From the NCBI GenBank assembly GCA_937975585.1, contig CALJUC010000016.1, positions 1 to 13,327 on the forward strand: DNA of 13,327 nucleotides. Reading direction: 5' to 3'. Positions 1-7,580 of this stretch are shown here, piece after piece (the stretch's first letter is position 1; every line of letters starts with the position of its first letter). Under the pieces are notes generated by a model that saw only the letters and a program-made list of their open reading frames with translations, did no database searches and had not been told where the DNA came from. The DNA is from an uncultured Moraxella sp. (GTDB lineage: Bacteria > Pseudomonadota > Gammaproteobacteria > Pseudomonadales > Moraxellaceae). The position numbers were made by a program, and so were the translations under genes.

Positions 1-59
1 AAATAACTTTCCTTAAATTGAATAAATAACTATGAGTCGTAAACCGCAATTTTATCAAT

Positions 60-76
60 TGTCGCAACTTGCGACA
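60..76. promoter_or_regulatory. Candidate parS site 1 (17-bp palindrome)
   Basis: TGTCGCAACTTGCGACA is a perfect odd-centred palindrome (centre C68). It shares the consensus TGTMGCAASTTGCKACA with two other sites at 108-124 and 1995-2011, all just outside the parAB pair. Unlike the other two it has no flanking A/T tracts, so it is not a transcription terminator, which favours a protein-binding role. ParB proteins with the GERR motif typically bind short palindromes near their own genes. That this is the ParB site is an inference from symmetry, copy number and position. Confidence 0.6.
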
Positions 77-96
77 GATTAATTAAAAATTAGAAC

Positions 97-135
97 AATA
101 AAAAAAGTGTAGCAACTTGCTACACTTTTTTTATT
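97..135. terminator. Terminator-like inverted repeat containing candidate parS site 2
   Basis: This is a perfect 39-bp inverted repeat (19-bp arms around C116), starting 11 bp beyond the parB stop codon. The core GTGTAGCAA/TTGCTACAC is flanked by an A-tract on the left and a T-tract on the right, so it can act as an intrinsic terminator in either direction and probably ends the parAB transcript. The central 17 bp (108-124, TGTAGCAACTTGCTACA) matches the palindrome at 60-76, with centres 48 bp apart. The element may therefore serve both as terminator and as ParB-binding site. Confidence 0.65.
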
Positions 136-146
136 CGCATCTACCA

Positions 147-1049
147 CTAATGTGGCTTAGCAAAAAGACTCACTAAAAACTTTTCAATTTGCTGTTCTTG
201 CTCAGGACTTACCGCCATATGATTGAGTTCAATCAGTAGCTTTTTACCTTTGTATTGTAGTTTACCAATCGTCTTACCTTGATACAAAATTGGCTTACTG
301 ACAATCGATGGCGTGCGCAATTGAATACCTGCCGCTTGGGTACGTAAATAGTCTGCCATCTTGGTTTGTTCAAGTGTACCCGATTGTAATTTGTCCCAAG
401 CGCTGAGTAACAGTTCATGCAATCGTGACTCAGGTAGTTTTAACTCATTAATCGCTTGTTTAATTTGGGTCGCGGCGGTGCGTGAGATGAGTTTCGGTTT
501 GGTGGCTAACTTTTCTAATAGCACATTGGGTAAGGCGTCATAAGAAAAATAGCGATACATATCTTCACGATTGATACCAATGGATTCAGCTAATTTGGTT
601 TTACTGGGGAATAAATCCTCGATAGCACGCAATGCTTTGCCAATTTCATAATCGCACAAATCTTGACGACTCGCATTCTCAGCCAATGCCAAAATTGCCA
701 ACTCACTATCATCTGCTTGAATAACAATCGCATCGATATGACTTTTGCCCAATTGCTGATGGGCTTTATAACGGCGTTCACCTGCAATGATTTCATAATC
801 ACCGATATCAGTTGCGCGAACACTAATAGGCTGTAGCAATCCGATTTCGTTAATCGACTGAGCGAGATTATCAATTTCAGCGTCGTCAAATACGGTACGA
901 GGTTGATAAGGGTTTGGACGAATCGTATCTAACGCCAAGCGTTTTAGTTCACTACCAATATTTAATGGGGCTGATTGGTGGGCATTGGTATGACGCGCAT
1001 TATTTTCCGCCAACTTTTGTGCCAATAGCGCTTTGATATCCTTACTCAT
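147..1049 (-). CDS. parB: ParB/Spo0J-family partition protein
   Basis: This is the centromere-binding protein of a ParABS DNA segregation system, about 300 residues from the chosen start. Visible motifs, counted from that start, are NPYQPR at about 46-51, the CTP-binding GERR box at 90-93 (context EIIAGERRYKA), the ENxxRxD box at 124-130, and a helix-turn-helix region around 150-175. The frame stays open up to 1094, but ATG at 1049 is preferred because AGGTGG (1060-1055) lies 5 nt upstream; an adjacent ATG at 1052 sits too close to it. The start overlaps the end of parA by 8 bp, which suggests translational coupling. The N-terminal ~35 residues (polar, charged) would be expected to contact ParA, and the C-terminal ~100 to dimerise. 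Family assignment is firm. Whether it serves a plasmid, chromid or integrated element is not shown. Confidence 0.93.
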   Translation of the reverse strand: MSKDIKALLAQKLAENNARHTNAHQSAPLNIGSELKRLALDTIRPNPYQPRTVFDDAEIDNLAQSINEIGLLQPISVRATDIGDYEIIAGERRYKAHQQLGKSHIDAIVIQADDSELAILALAENASRQDLCDYEIGKALRAIEDLFPSKTKLAESIGINREDMYRYFSYDALPNVLLEKLATKPKLISRTAATQIKQAINELKLPESRLHELLLSAWDKLQSGTLEQTKMADYLRTQAAGIQLRTPSIVSKPILYQGKTIGKLQYKGKKLLIELNHMAVSPEQEQQIEKFLVSLFAKPH

Positions 1050-1890
1050 CATCACCACCTTGTTCTGCTGGTTGATTATTCTCCGTATCGACATGGTTGG
1101 TTGGGATATCCAATTCTTTGGTTACCCATAGTGCCAACTTTCTAAATTCACGCGCGACTTTTGAAGTACGGTCAATCTTTTGGATACTGGTTTGGGCAAT
1201 CGCGGCTTGATTGATTTTGGTACTGGTCGGGATGCGCACCGGAATCAATTTACCAATTTGCTCTTTGGCTGAGCTTTCGATAAGTTTACAAACAGTTTGG
1301 CGTTCATCATGACGAATCAGTAACGCACCCAATAATTGCAACTCAGGGTTAATGCGGTTAATTTTTTTCAAGTGACGGATAAGGTCGGTGACCCCATACA
1401 TACCATATTGTGAACCTGACTCAATCGGGATGATCAAATCGGTCGCTGCAGCCAAGGCGTTACTGGTTAATAACTTAAGGCTTGGCGGGCAGTCAATCAA
1501 AATCAAATCGTATAGACCCATCAGGGGTGAAATCTTATCACGCAATTCTTCGGATGGTCGTGGCGCTTCGTCTTTGATTTTGTCTTCAGCCATCCCCAAA
1601 GCCAATGAGCCGTAAATCAGCGCAACCCCTTCAATATGGGTTTCTTCATGAATCGCGAGCGGTAGTTTTTCTGGTTCTGAAAGTAACAAATCAGCAATGG
1701 TAACATTGACTTCACTTGGGTGATGTTTGCCAATGTGTAAACTGGCATTGGCTTGTGGATCTAGGTCAATGACTAATACTGAAAGTCCTAACTTGGCAAG
1801 TTCAGCAGCTAAGTTGACCACCGTGGTGGTTTTACCGCAACCACCTTTATGGTTAGCCACTGCAATAATTCGTGTTTTCTTCTCAAGCAT
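1042..1890 (-). CDS. parA: ParA/Soj-family partition ATPase
   Basis: This 282-residue protein is a deviant-Walker P-loop ATPase that positions ParB-bound DNA before cell division. The Walker A' loop is at residues 15-22 (KGGCGKTT, with the signature lysine K15 and catalytic K20). The A'-like strand VLVIDLDPQ is at 38-46, and Walker B LILIDCPP with D133 is at about 129-136. There is no N-terminal DNA-binding domain, so it resembles the short chromosomal/Soj-like type rather than autorepressing P1/F-type ParA. The start ATG at 1890 has AAGGTG 8 nt upstream. It is followed by parB with an 8-bp overlap. Together with the palindromes at 60-124 and 1995-2011 it forms a complete ParABS cassette. Confidence 0.94.
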   Translation of the reverse strand: MLEKKTRIIAVANHKGGCGKTTTVVNLAAELAKLGLSVLVIDLDPQANASLHIGKHHPSEVNVTIADLLLSEPEKLPLAIHEETHIEGVALIYGSLALGMAEDKIKDEAPRPSEELRDKISPLMGLYDLILIDCPPSLKLLTSNALAAATDLIIPIESGSQYGMYGVTDLIRHLKKINRINPELQLLGALLIRHDERQTVCKLIESSAKEQIGKLIPVRIPTSTKINQAAIAQTSIQKIDRTSKVAREFRKLALWVTKELDIPTNHVDTENNQPAEQGGDDE

Positions 1891-1921
1891 GTGTGCGACA
1901 CCTTATAAATATGTGTTCATT

Positions 1922-1927
1922 ATTGTA
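1922..1927 (-). promoter_or_regulatory. Possible -10 element of the parAB promoter
   Basis: On the minus strand TACAAT (5 of 6 to TATAAT) lies about 32 nt upstream of the parA start, but no good -35 hexamer sits at the usual distance. A second possibility is TTGTTA followed 18 nt later by TATAAG, which overlaps the ribosome binding site and would give an almost leaderless message. Only the presence of a promoter somewhere in 1891-1985 is likely; the exact element is a guess. Confidence 0.25.
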
Positions 1928-1987
1928 ACAACTAAACCACCCTCAGCCTATCTTTATTTCTAAATTTCGTTATCATAAGTTTCATGA

Positions 1988-2018
1988 AAAAAACTGTAGC
2001 AAGTTGCGACAGTTTTTT
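1988..2018. repeat. Inverted repeat containing candidate parS site 3, upstream of parA
   Basis: This is a 31-bp inverted repeat with 15-bp arms around G2003 and one mismatch (A1998/G2008). The core 1995-2011, TGTAGCAAGTTGCGACA, combines the left half of site 2 with the right half of site 1. Like site 2 it is flanked by an A-tract and a T-tract and could also terminate transcription. It lies about 100 bp upstream of the parA start, so parAB is bracketed by copies of the motif. The binding role is inferred. Confidence 0.55.
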
Positions 2019-2037
2019 GAGATTGCTATTCTTGATT

Positions 2038-2068
2038 AAAAAAACCCGCGAACGATTAGCGGCTTTTT
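2038..2068 (-). terminator. Intrinsic terminator of the five-gene operon
   Basis: Read on the minus strand, the stem CCGC/GCGG with a 9-nt loop is followed by a G and a run of seven T. It begins 16 nt past the stop codon of the lyase gene. The stem is short, but position and T-tract fit a rho-independent terminator. It separates the biosynthetic operon from parAB, together with the inverted repeat at 1988-2018. Confidence 0.6.
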
Positions 2069-2084
2069 GTTATAAATACTTATG

Positions 2085-3032
2085 CTATATTTTTGAGCTT
2101 TCCCATCGGGCTAAGATACTATTCGCCCAAGCACGATGTGTCGCAGGCTCAAGCATAGCATTGTTTTGCTTAAATACGGCTTTTGCATCCGCTGCTACAA
2201 TCGCTTGCGCTTGACTTAAATCAGTTTCATTGACCGCAAAGGCATGCTTTACTGCGGCAATTTGACTGGGGTGAATCACTGTCTTACCCACAAGTCCTAA
2301 TGCCACATCTTGCTGCAATTCTTGGGCAAACAAATCAGGCTTATCTAGGTATTCAAATACCGGTGCAGTGAGATAAAACCCGTAAGGTACAAAACACGCA
2401 ATTAACTGGTGAATCAATAAACCAATGGGTGATTGGTAAATCGTCACATCGGGCAGACGGCGTAAGCGCAAACACGCCAGTAAATCATTCCCGCCAATAC
2501 GCAATGCCAGAATAGACTGATTAAAGCCTTCGGTTAAGGCAACTGCCAACTCATGATTGTGGATTGGATTGAAGATAGCCCACGTTTCAAGGGTGGGCAT
2601 TAATAACTGCTCATTTGGGAGAGCCTGACAAGCCAGTCGCCAATCCGCAAGTGTTAACATATCAATTTTGGGCAAAACAAAGCCATCGACTAAGCCAATA
2701 TTTGGCCAAGTCGCCAACACAGTTAACATCGCAGCATGACGTGGTCGGATAAATACCAAAGGCCTTGCAAAGTCAGGATGACTTGCTTGAAAGGTTTGCC
2801 ATTGTGCCAATAGTTGGCATAGCTTGTTCATCGCCTGTTCGATATCGACTTCATTGACAGCATCTTCTAGGCAAATCACCATACTATCAACCTCAGGTAT
2901 TTTTTCCCGAGTAATGATTTGCCAAATATCGTCACGCGTTGCTGGCATATATAAAGTTGCACCCAAACGATATGGGTGAATGGGTGGCTCGGTCATTGCC
3001 CCCTGTTGGATGGGTAAAGTTGCTAGGGTCAT
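2085..3032 (-). CDS. CitE/HpcH-like C-C bond lyase of the Ter-associated module
   Basis: This 315-residue TIM-barrel lyase resembles CitE and HpcH/HpaI aldolases, which make or break C-C bonds in a Mg2+-dependent way. Motifs in order are YRLGATLYMPA (21-31), the acidic pair CLEDAV (E56, D57), the basic substrate-binding IRPRH (95-99), GFVLPK (117-122), PTLET with E149, RIGGNDL with D183 (Mg2+ ligand region), and GLVGKTVIHPSQI at 246-258. Comparative genomics places such lyases with ATP-grasp, PRTase and HAD enzymes in Ter gene clusters, where they are predicted to act in making a nucleoside-like compound; the substrate is unknown. It is the last gene of the operon, 59 nt after the StiP-like gene. 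An ATG at 2996 (preceded by a G-run) is a plausible alternative start, and the conserved part begins after it. Confidence 0.85.
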   Translation of the reverse strand: MTLATLPIQQGAMTEPPIHPYRLGATLYMPATRDDIWQIITREKIPEVDSMVICLEDAVNEVDIEQAMNKLCQLLAQWQTFQASHPDFARPLVFIRPRHAAMLTVLATWPNIGLVDGFVLPKIDMLTLADWRLACQALPNEQLLMPTLETWAIFNPIHNHELAVALTEGFNQSILALRIGGNDLLACLRLRRLPDVTIYQSPIGLLIHQLIACFVPYGFYLTAPVFEYLDKPDLFAQELQQDVALGLVGKTVIHPSQIAAVKHAFAVNETDLSQAQAIVAADAKAVFKQNNAMLEPATHRAWANSILARWESSKI

Positions 3033-3091
3033 ATTGCTATCGTATGGTTATCTTAAGATTTATCAAATAGGGGTTAGTCGTTGTCACAGGC

Positions 3092-4240
3092 TCAACCATT
3101 GCGGTGTTTAATCAAGGTAACAGCGGTATAAGGGGCAATGCTTGGATCATCAATCAACTGAATATGCCGTTCTTCACATAAATGGCGCAATAGTACGGTA
3201 TCAGTTGGGCAATGGCTATCATTGACCAAGACACATTCGGGATCGCGACGTAAAATCGCGCGCGTTGCTTCAGCAATCGTCGGCTTAATACGGTTACGAT
3301 TAACGATGCCAAACCGTGTGGCCAAGTTATCAATCATGGGTCGAGTAACGAAAGTTGGTTGAAACTTTGGAGCGAGTAAAACGGGTTGATGATTGTGTTG
3401 ACGCAATTCATCAATCACCGCTATGAAGTCCAAACTCATATCGTAGTCTTTCAATGCGTGATAAAATACCGCTTGGTGTAACCCATCGCTTGGCTTGCGA
3501 TATAAGGTACGTGAAATCAAACCTGATACGGTACTATTGAGCAAACTTGCTGGCATGAGCCAATCATCATCACTGGCACTTAGCCATGCCACGCCTGCGG
3601 GGTCTGCCAACGTCACTAGCGGAATAACCGCCTCACCTTGATGAAAAATCTGCGCCTGCTGTTGTGGTTCACCAATACACCCTAAACTGCGCTGCAACTC
3701 GCCATAAATTGCCCCTTTACCGGTCCAACCATCCACAAATACCACTGGGCTATTTGGATGTGTTGTCAATATTTGCTGCAACGCCACGGGGTCTAGACCG
3801 CGATCACGAATAATACTGACCCCATAATGCAAACTAGGCAAGTGATAACGTTGGCTATTGTTCAAGGCTCGCTGTAATAACACGCCTATCGGCAAGCCCG
3901 CACGAACTAAACTCACCAAAACTAAAGGCTGTTCAGGTGTAACGCGCGAAGCAAATAGCGCTGATAAGCTGTAAGCCAAATTATCAATTTCTTGCGCCAT
4001 ACGCAGTTTGCTTTGCTCAAGCGCCTGCTGATACAGTTGCTGATGCATAGCTGTGGGCGGCTTTTCAAGCGTTAACATGTCAGAGTAATGCTGTTGCCCC
4101 GATTGAATTAGCTGCTCTTTTTTTACCGGGTCGGTATTATTAATTTGGTCAGCACTTATCATATCCAATAATAAATGCACATCGTCTGGCAGATAACTGC
4201 CTGAATTATGCGCTGTTAAAGGTTTGCTTAAATCAGTCAT
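3092..4240 (-). CDS. Phosphoribosyltransferase with C-terminal PELOTA-like domain (StiP family)
   Basis: This 382-residue protein has a phosphoribosyltransferase-like domain at about 15-300: SGSYLPDDV near the start, LVSLVRAGLPIGVLL at 108-122, YGVSIIRDRGLD at 139-150, and a PRPP-loop-like VVFVDGWTGKG at 156-166. The C-terminal ~75 residues (from about GIVNRNRIKP to the end) match the PELOTA-type RNA-binding-like domain seen in this family. Databases often call it 'cysteine protease StiP', but I see no convincing protease triad, and the PRPP-binding motifs point to base/nucleoside chemistry. It starts by a TAATG overlap with the HAD gene, implying coupled translation. It belongs to the enzyme set of Ter-linked clusters. 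The exact reaction is unknown. Confidence 0.86.
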   Translation of the reverse strand: MTDLSKPLTAHNSGSYLPDDVHLLLDMISADQINNTDPVKKEQLIQSGQQHYSDMLTLEKPPTAMHQQLYQQALEQSKLRMAQEIDNLAYSLSALFASRVTPEQPLVLVSLVRAGLPIGVLLQRALNNSQRYHLPSLHYGVSIIRDRGLDPVALQQILTTHPNSPVVFVDGWTGKGAIYGELQRSLGCIGEPQQQAQIFHQGEAVIPLVTLADPAGVAWLSASDDDWLMPASLLNSTVSGLISRTLYRKPSDGLHQAVFYHALKDYDMSLDFIAVIDELRQHNHQPVLLAPKFQPTFVTRPMIDNLATRFGIVNRNRIKPTIAEATRAILRRDPECVLVNDSHCPTDTVLLRHLCEERHIQLIDDPSIAPYTAVTLIKHRNG

Positions 4241-5130
4241 TACTGGCTTACCTTATGGGTTATCTCGGTCGTATTAACGATTTTCTTATCTTCTAATAAC
4301 CGTAGTATAGCGTCATTGAATTGCCCCTGACGCGGTGTCCCATACCAATCCAAACATTGTAAAAAAGGCACATCAGCCAAACTATCACCAAACCCGAAAC
4401 TGGCACGATTTTTCTCCAAATAGTGCTGTTGCAAAAATGCTACCGCATGATGCTTATGCACACAATGCGGTAGAATCGCCAAATTATTGGCATTGACATG
4501 AATATAAAAGTATCGATTAAAGTTTACAAATTCAGCTGATATTTTATCTGCTAATTCTTGTAGCGCATCATGCTTTTTATCACGATGTTTAACCGCCACA
4601 TAAATTGTTAATGCTTGATTGACAAATCTATCGGTATGCGGGGTAGACGCCAAGCTATTATCTGTGTTCAATTCATCGAGATACCCAATCATTTTCGCCA
4701 AGACAGACTGGCAATCGAGCAATTGATTAGCCATTCGTGTTTCCCACTCGGGTAACACCTGTCCATCCGCTTGCACGATAACAGCACCGTGCGTTAATAC
4801 TTGCCAACTGGGGAAGGGGAGGCGTACCCGTTGTATCTCTTGGCGATCGCGCGCGGTCACTGGAATCAACTCCGTGCTATGACTGAGCCAATGAAAAAAC
4901 TGCAATTGTTTTGGGGTAAAAAAACTTAACGGCTCGCCTTGCTTATTCACGCTCGCAACCGTTAATGATGGGGTAGGGGCGTTATCAGATCCATCGGCCA
5001 AACCCCAAGCTTTAATTTTTCGCAGCGTTTGAAATAAGGTATCATCCAAATCCATCAGCGCATACGGTTTTACGATAGGCATATCAGCAAAAATATCGGT
5101 GGCAAAAGTAGCAGGCATCATGGTTCGCAT
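4240..5130 (-). CDS. HAD-superfamily phosphatase of the Ter-associated module
   Basis: This 296-residue protein has all four HAD motifs: motif I DLDDT with nucleophile D27 and acid/base D29; motif II VTARD with T92; a motif III lysine at about K226 in CVHKHHAVAFL; and motif IV FGFGDSLADVPF with D249 and D253 for Mg2+. The long insert between motifs II and III (about 105-215) is a C2-type cap as in Cof/sucrose-phosphatase-like members that act on small phosphorylated metabolites. It starts 3 nt after the stop of the PRTase-TRSP gene and overlaps the StiP-like gene by TAATG, so it sits in the tightest part of the operon. It is expected to dephosphorylate the product or intermediate of the PRTases. 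Start choice between M1, M4 and M5 is open, as no clear ribosome binding site is visible. Confidence 0.87.
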   Translation of the reverse strand: MRTMMPATFATDIFADMPIVKPYALMDLDDTLFQTLRKIKAWGLADGSDNAPTPSLTVASVNKQGEPLSFFTPKQLQFFHWLSHSTELIPVTARDRQEIQRVRLPFPSWQVLTHGAVIVQADGQVLPEWETRMANQLLDCQSVLAKMIGYLDELNTDNSLASTPHTDRFVNQALTIYVAVKHRDKKHDALQELADKISAEFVNFNRYFYIHVNANNLAILPHCVHKHHAVAFLQQHYLEKNRASFGFGDSLADVPFLQCLDWYGTPRQGQFNDAILRLLEDKKIVNTTEITHKVSQ

Positions 5131-5133
5131 TCG

Positions 5134-6399
5134 TTAAGTTGTGGTTTCAGGATGGGCTGAGTGGGGGAGGGGTGAAACAACTAACACATTGGGTAAGCTT
5201 TGCCAATAAGGATCGATACTATCAGGCGGCGTTTCAATACACAATAAAACCCAATCCCATTCAGTCGACACCACATTATAGACAAAATTGGTCATTCCCA
5301 AACCATAATTGTCATGAAACTCAATGCACGCGGTAATCGCAGATTGTGGATGTACCGCAATCGGTGAGCGAGTAAGGGCAGAGAATTTTACCATACCCAA
5401 TTTTGAATGATGCTCATCGATTGACTGCTGGATATTTTGTAGCTTTTCGGCTAACAAAAATGGTAACCACACAAACTCATTACTGCCCAATACCAAAATC
5501 TTTTTATCGACCAATTGGGTAGGGGAGATGCCACGCGCCATAAGCTGACGTTGTAAACCGTTAAATAAGGCTGATACACCAGCAGTACTATTAACGGTTG
5601 GTAAGCGCCCCCAATTACCGGTATCTAACAATGGCTGACTACCTGCCTCGGTGGTAGCAACATTGGGCATGCGTACAGCAGGTAGATTCGGGCTATCCGT
5701 CCATTGCCAACTACCAGATAGTAAGTGATGACGGAAAAATGCGACATCTTCAAATGGCTGCGTTTGGGTTTGGTTCAATGACCAATCAACCAAGGTCGCC
5801 AAATGCACTTGTTCAAGCGAGTGTAGTCCGGCTTGACGTAAGGCATTGACCACATTTTGACAGGTGTTACCCGTTGAGGCCTCGTCATCGACCATAATCA
5901 ATGTTTTGGCATTTAATACTGCTTTTGCCAAGTCATCAGCTGTTTGAGTGTTTTCATCATTTGGCGTTAGATACAATAGATGCTGACTGGCATGGCTATG
6001 ATCTTCACTAAATGTCGCGAGCAGTTGCGCACGCTGTGCATGACGTGTTGAGTTCAGTAAAATAGCCTTCGGGTAGGGCTGACCTTGGGTGCGCGTTTGT
6101 AAGCGTTGGTGCACACCGGCTGATAGACCAACAGCTGTTTCTGCCATACCAACCACCAAAATCGGCTCTGGCAAATTATCAGGAATCAAATCCGCCAAAT
6201 CACTAAAGGCTTGGCGCATCCGATTGGGCGTGACGGGAATATGTCGCCCTAATACCTGCGACACAAATAAAAATGCTCGCTTTGGATTGATACGCTCTGC
6301 AAAGCCAAGCAATTCGTCTAGTTGGTAATCACCCGTGGTTTGATAACTCAGGCTTAATCTGCCACGTGATAATGTAATGTTTTTTTGTTGAGTAGACAT
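5134..6399 (-). CDS. Phosphoribosyltransferase with C-terminal TRSP domain
   Basis: The protein has 421 residues from ATG 6399. The N-terminal PRTase domain shows RINPKRAFLFVSQVLGRHIPV (about 36-56), VVGMAETAVGL (82-92), SEDHSHASQH (131-140) and a canonical PRPP loop, IMVDDEASTGNT, at 168-179. The C-terminal part is the TRSP domain, named for its signature, here ALTRSPI with TRSP at 343-346. It also has ILVLGSNEFVWLPFLLA (301-317) and NYGLGMTNFVYNV (364-376). This two-domain protein is a hallmark of Ter-linked biosynthetic clusters; the PRTase is predicted to attach a base to PRPP-derived ribose. The frame is open to a TTG at 6438, but ATG 6399 leaves a normal N-terminus. Neither has a clear ribosome binding site, and the gap to the ATP-grasp gene is 71 nt (32 nt with TTG). 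Confidence 0.87.
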   Translation of the reverse strand: MSTQQKNITLSRGRLSLSYQTTGDYQLDELLGFAERINPKRAFLFVSQVLGRHIPVTPNRMRQAFSDLADLIPDNLPEPILVVGMAETAVGLSAGVHQRLQTRTQGQPYPKAILLNSTRHAQRAQLLATFSEDHSHASQHLLYLTPNDENTQTADDLAKAVLNAKTLIMVDDEASTGNTCQNVVNALRQAGLHSLEQVHLATLVDWSLNQTQTQPFEDVAFFRHHLLSGSWQWTDSPNLPAVRMPNVATTEAGSQPLLDTGNWGRLPTVNSTAGVSALFNGLQRQLMARGISPTQLVDKKILVLGSNEFVWLPFLLAEKLQNIQQSIDEHHSKLGMVKFSALTRSPIAVHPQSAITACIEFHDNYGLGMTNFVYNVVSTEWDWVLLCIETPPDSIDPYWQSLPNVLVVSPLPHSAHPETTT

Positions 6400-6470
6400 C
6401 GATAATTTTAGCTTTTTTAATAGGTAGGATAGGGGCAATCTAGCTAGTCTTAAAATAATTTCATAAGTAA

Positions 6471-7580
6471 TTAGCTAATGCGTACACTGGTCATCAAAGA
6501 GCGCACCGCACAAGGGGTTATACTCTCGCGCACCTGTGCCAAATTCGGCTTTTCGATTAACCCTGCCCAATACGCAAAGGCAAGTTGGGTTAAGTTCAAT
6601 GCTTGTTTGTCAATAAATGCATGATCTGTATAGCCAATGCCGCCTGAGGGCCGACTGTTGATTTCAAGCACTTGATGATTGCCAACCTCATCCGCCTTGG
6701 TTTGCACGCTAATAATACCATCTGCGTTGACCGTAGCGACTACTTTAGTGACCAAATCCATCACCGCATCATCAAAACCTACATGCTGCACACGACCCAC
6801 TTTATAACGTGTTACCGCGGCTAACACCTCACCACGCTCACACACCACATCAACCGAATATTCTTGACCCGGCAAATAGGGCATCAATAGCATCGGAATT
6901 GGACGTTGACTGACCCATTGGCTATTAGCATAGGCATGGAGAAACTCATCAATATGGATGGTTTTTTCATCGGTTTCGTAAAGGTGCGAAAAACTATCCC
7001 AAGCCACATCAACACCCGTATCTAAGCGCCAAAATCCTTGGGCAAAGATCCCTTGAATGGGTTTGACGCATAATGGCAAATGGTGGTGTTTATTCAATAA
7101 GGCTTCTAATTCTGCCAAATTATCAAAGCGCCAACCTTGTGCTACCGGAATATCATGCGCCTGACAATACGCCATAAACTCGGCTTTATTATTGAGCATT
7201 TTCAAAGTATCGGTGTCCATTGCACCCGTTAATAAACGAATACCAGCAGCCTCAAACTCCGGCCGACGCGCTTCATAATAACGACTATTTTGCCCTGTCA
7301 GTAACACTTTTACACCTTGCTCGCTAGCATGGCTAAGGACAAAATCTACCCGCTGTTGCTGTTGGGTATCCCAATCCGTACCCGGTGCGTAAGGCTCTTG
7401 ATAGACCCTATCCGCACACTGCAAAATTTCTGGCCGATCATGCCGATGCGACGCAATCACATTGAGTGCCAATGATGGGTTAGCTTTCATCTGTTGCAAC
7501 GCAAGTAACATATCACGCTGACTTGACTGACCTTCAGCAAGCCAAACACTAGGCGCAGAATAAGGTAAAGGTGTAGACAT
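6471..7580 (-). CDS. ATP-grasp ligase of the Ter-associated module
   Basis: This 369-residue protein is the first gene of the operon. ATP-grasp features are a pre-ATP domain (about 10-120), the lysine-bearing LCVKPIQGIFAQGF (160-173), the hinge/adenine-side LLMPYLPGQEYSVDVVCERGE (about 221-241), and the metal-binding VLEINSRPSGG with E286, N288 and R290. Such enzymes use ATP to join a carboxylate to an amine or thiol through an acyl phosphate. In Ter-linked clusters this subfamily co-occurs with the PRTases, HAD and lyase found downstream here, and the substrate is unknown. ATG 7580 is preferred over the upstream TTG at 7628 because GGAA lies 9 nt before it and the added N-terminus (rich in Met, Phe and Tyr) looks untranslated. 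A predicted promoter lies at 7758-7786. Confidence 0.88.
   Translation of the reverse strand: MSTPLPYSAPSVWLAEGQSSQRDMLLALQQMKANPSLALNVIASHRHDRPEILQCADRVYQEPYAPGTDWDTQQQQRVDFVLSHASEQGVKVLLTGQNSRYYEARRPEFEAAGIRLLTGAMDTDTLKMLNNKAEFMAYCQAHDIPVAQGWRFDNLAELEALLNKHHHLPLCVKPIQGIFAQGFWRLDTGVDVAWDSFSHLYETDEKTIHIDEFLHAYANSQWVSQRPIPMLLMPYLPGQEYSVDVVCERGEVLAAVTRYKVGRVQHVGFDDAVMDLVTKVVATVNADGIISVQTKADEVGNHQVLEINSRPSGGIGYTDHAFIDKQALNLTQLAFAYWAGLIEKPNLAQVRESITPCAVRSLMTSVRIS

Noticed and set aside
32..82. Short plus-strand ORF of 16 codons (MSRKPQFYQLSQLATD) at the left edge
   Set aside because: No ribosome binding site, very short, and it overlaps the palindrome at 60-76; the coding potential is most likely accidental.
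832..839. TGTAGCAA half-site of the palindrome inside parB
   Set aside because: The right arm is absent (TCCGATTT follows), so it is a chance match within coding sequence.
1980..1989. TTTCATGAAA palindrome as a parS relative
   Set aside because: Ten bases, one copy, and it lacks the CACGTG centre of canonical parS; the 17-bp repeated palindrome is a better candidate.
3092..4240. Reading the StiP-family protein as a cysteine protease
   Set aside because: PRPP-loop-like and other PRTase motifs are clear, whereas no convincing Cys-His pair in a protease context is visible; the database name is probably inherited.
5139..5336. Plus-strand ORFs opposite the biosynthetic operon and the receptor gene (for example 5139-5336, 6089-6328, 12187-12468, 12574-12903)
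   Set aside because: All are antisense to strongly supported genes and show no domain-like sequence.
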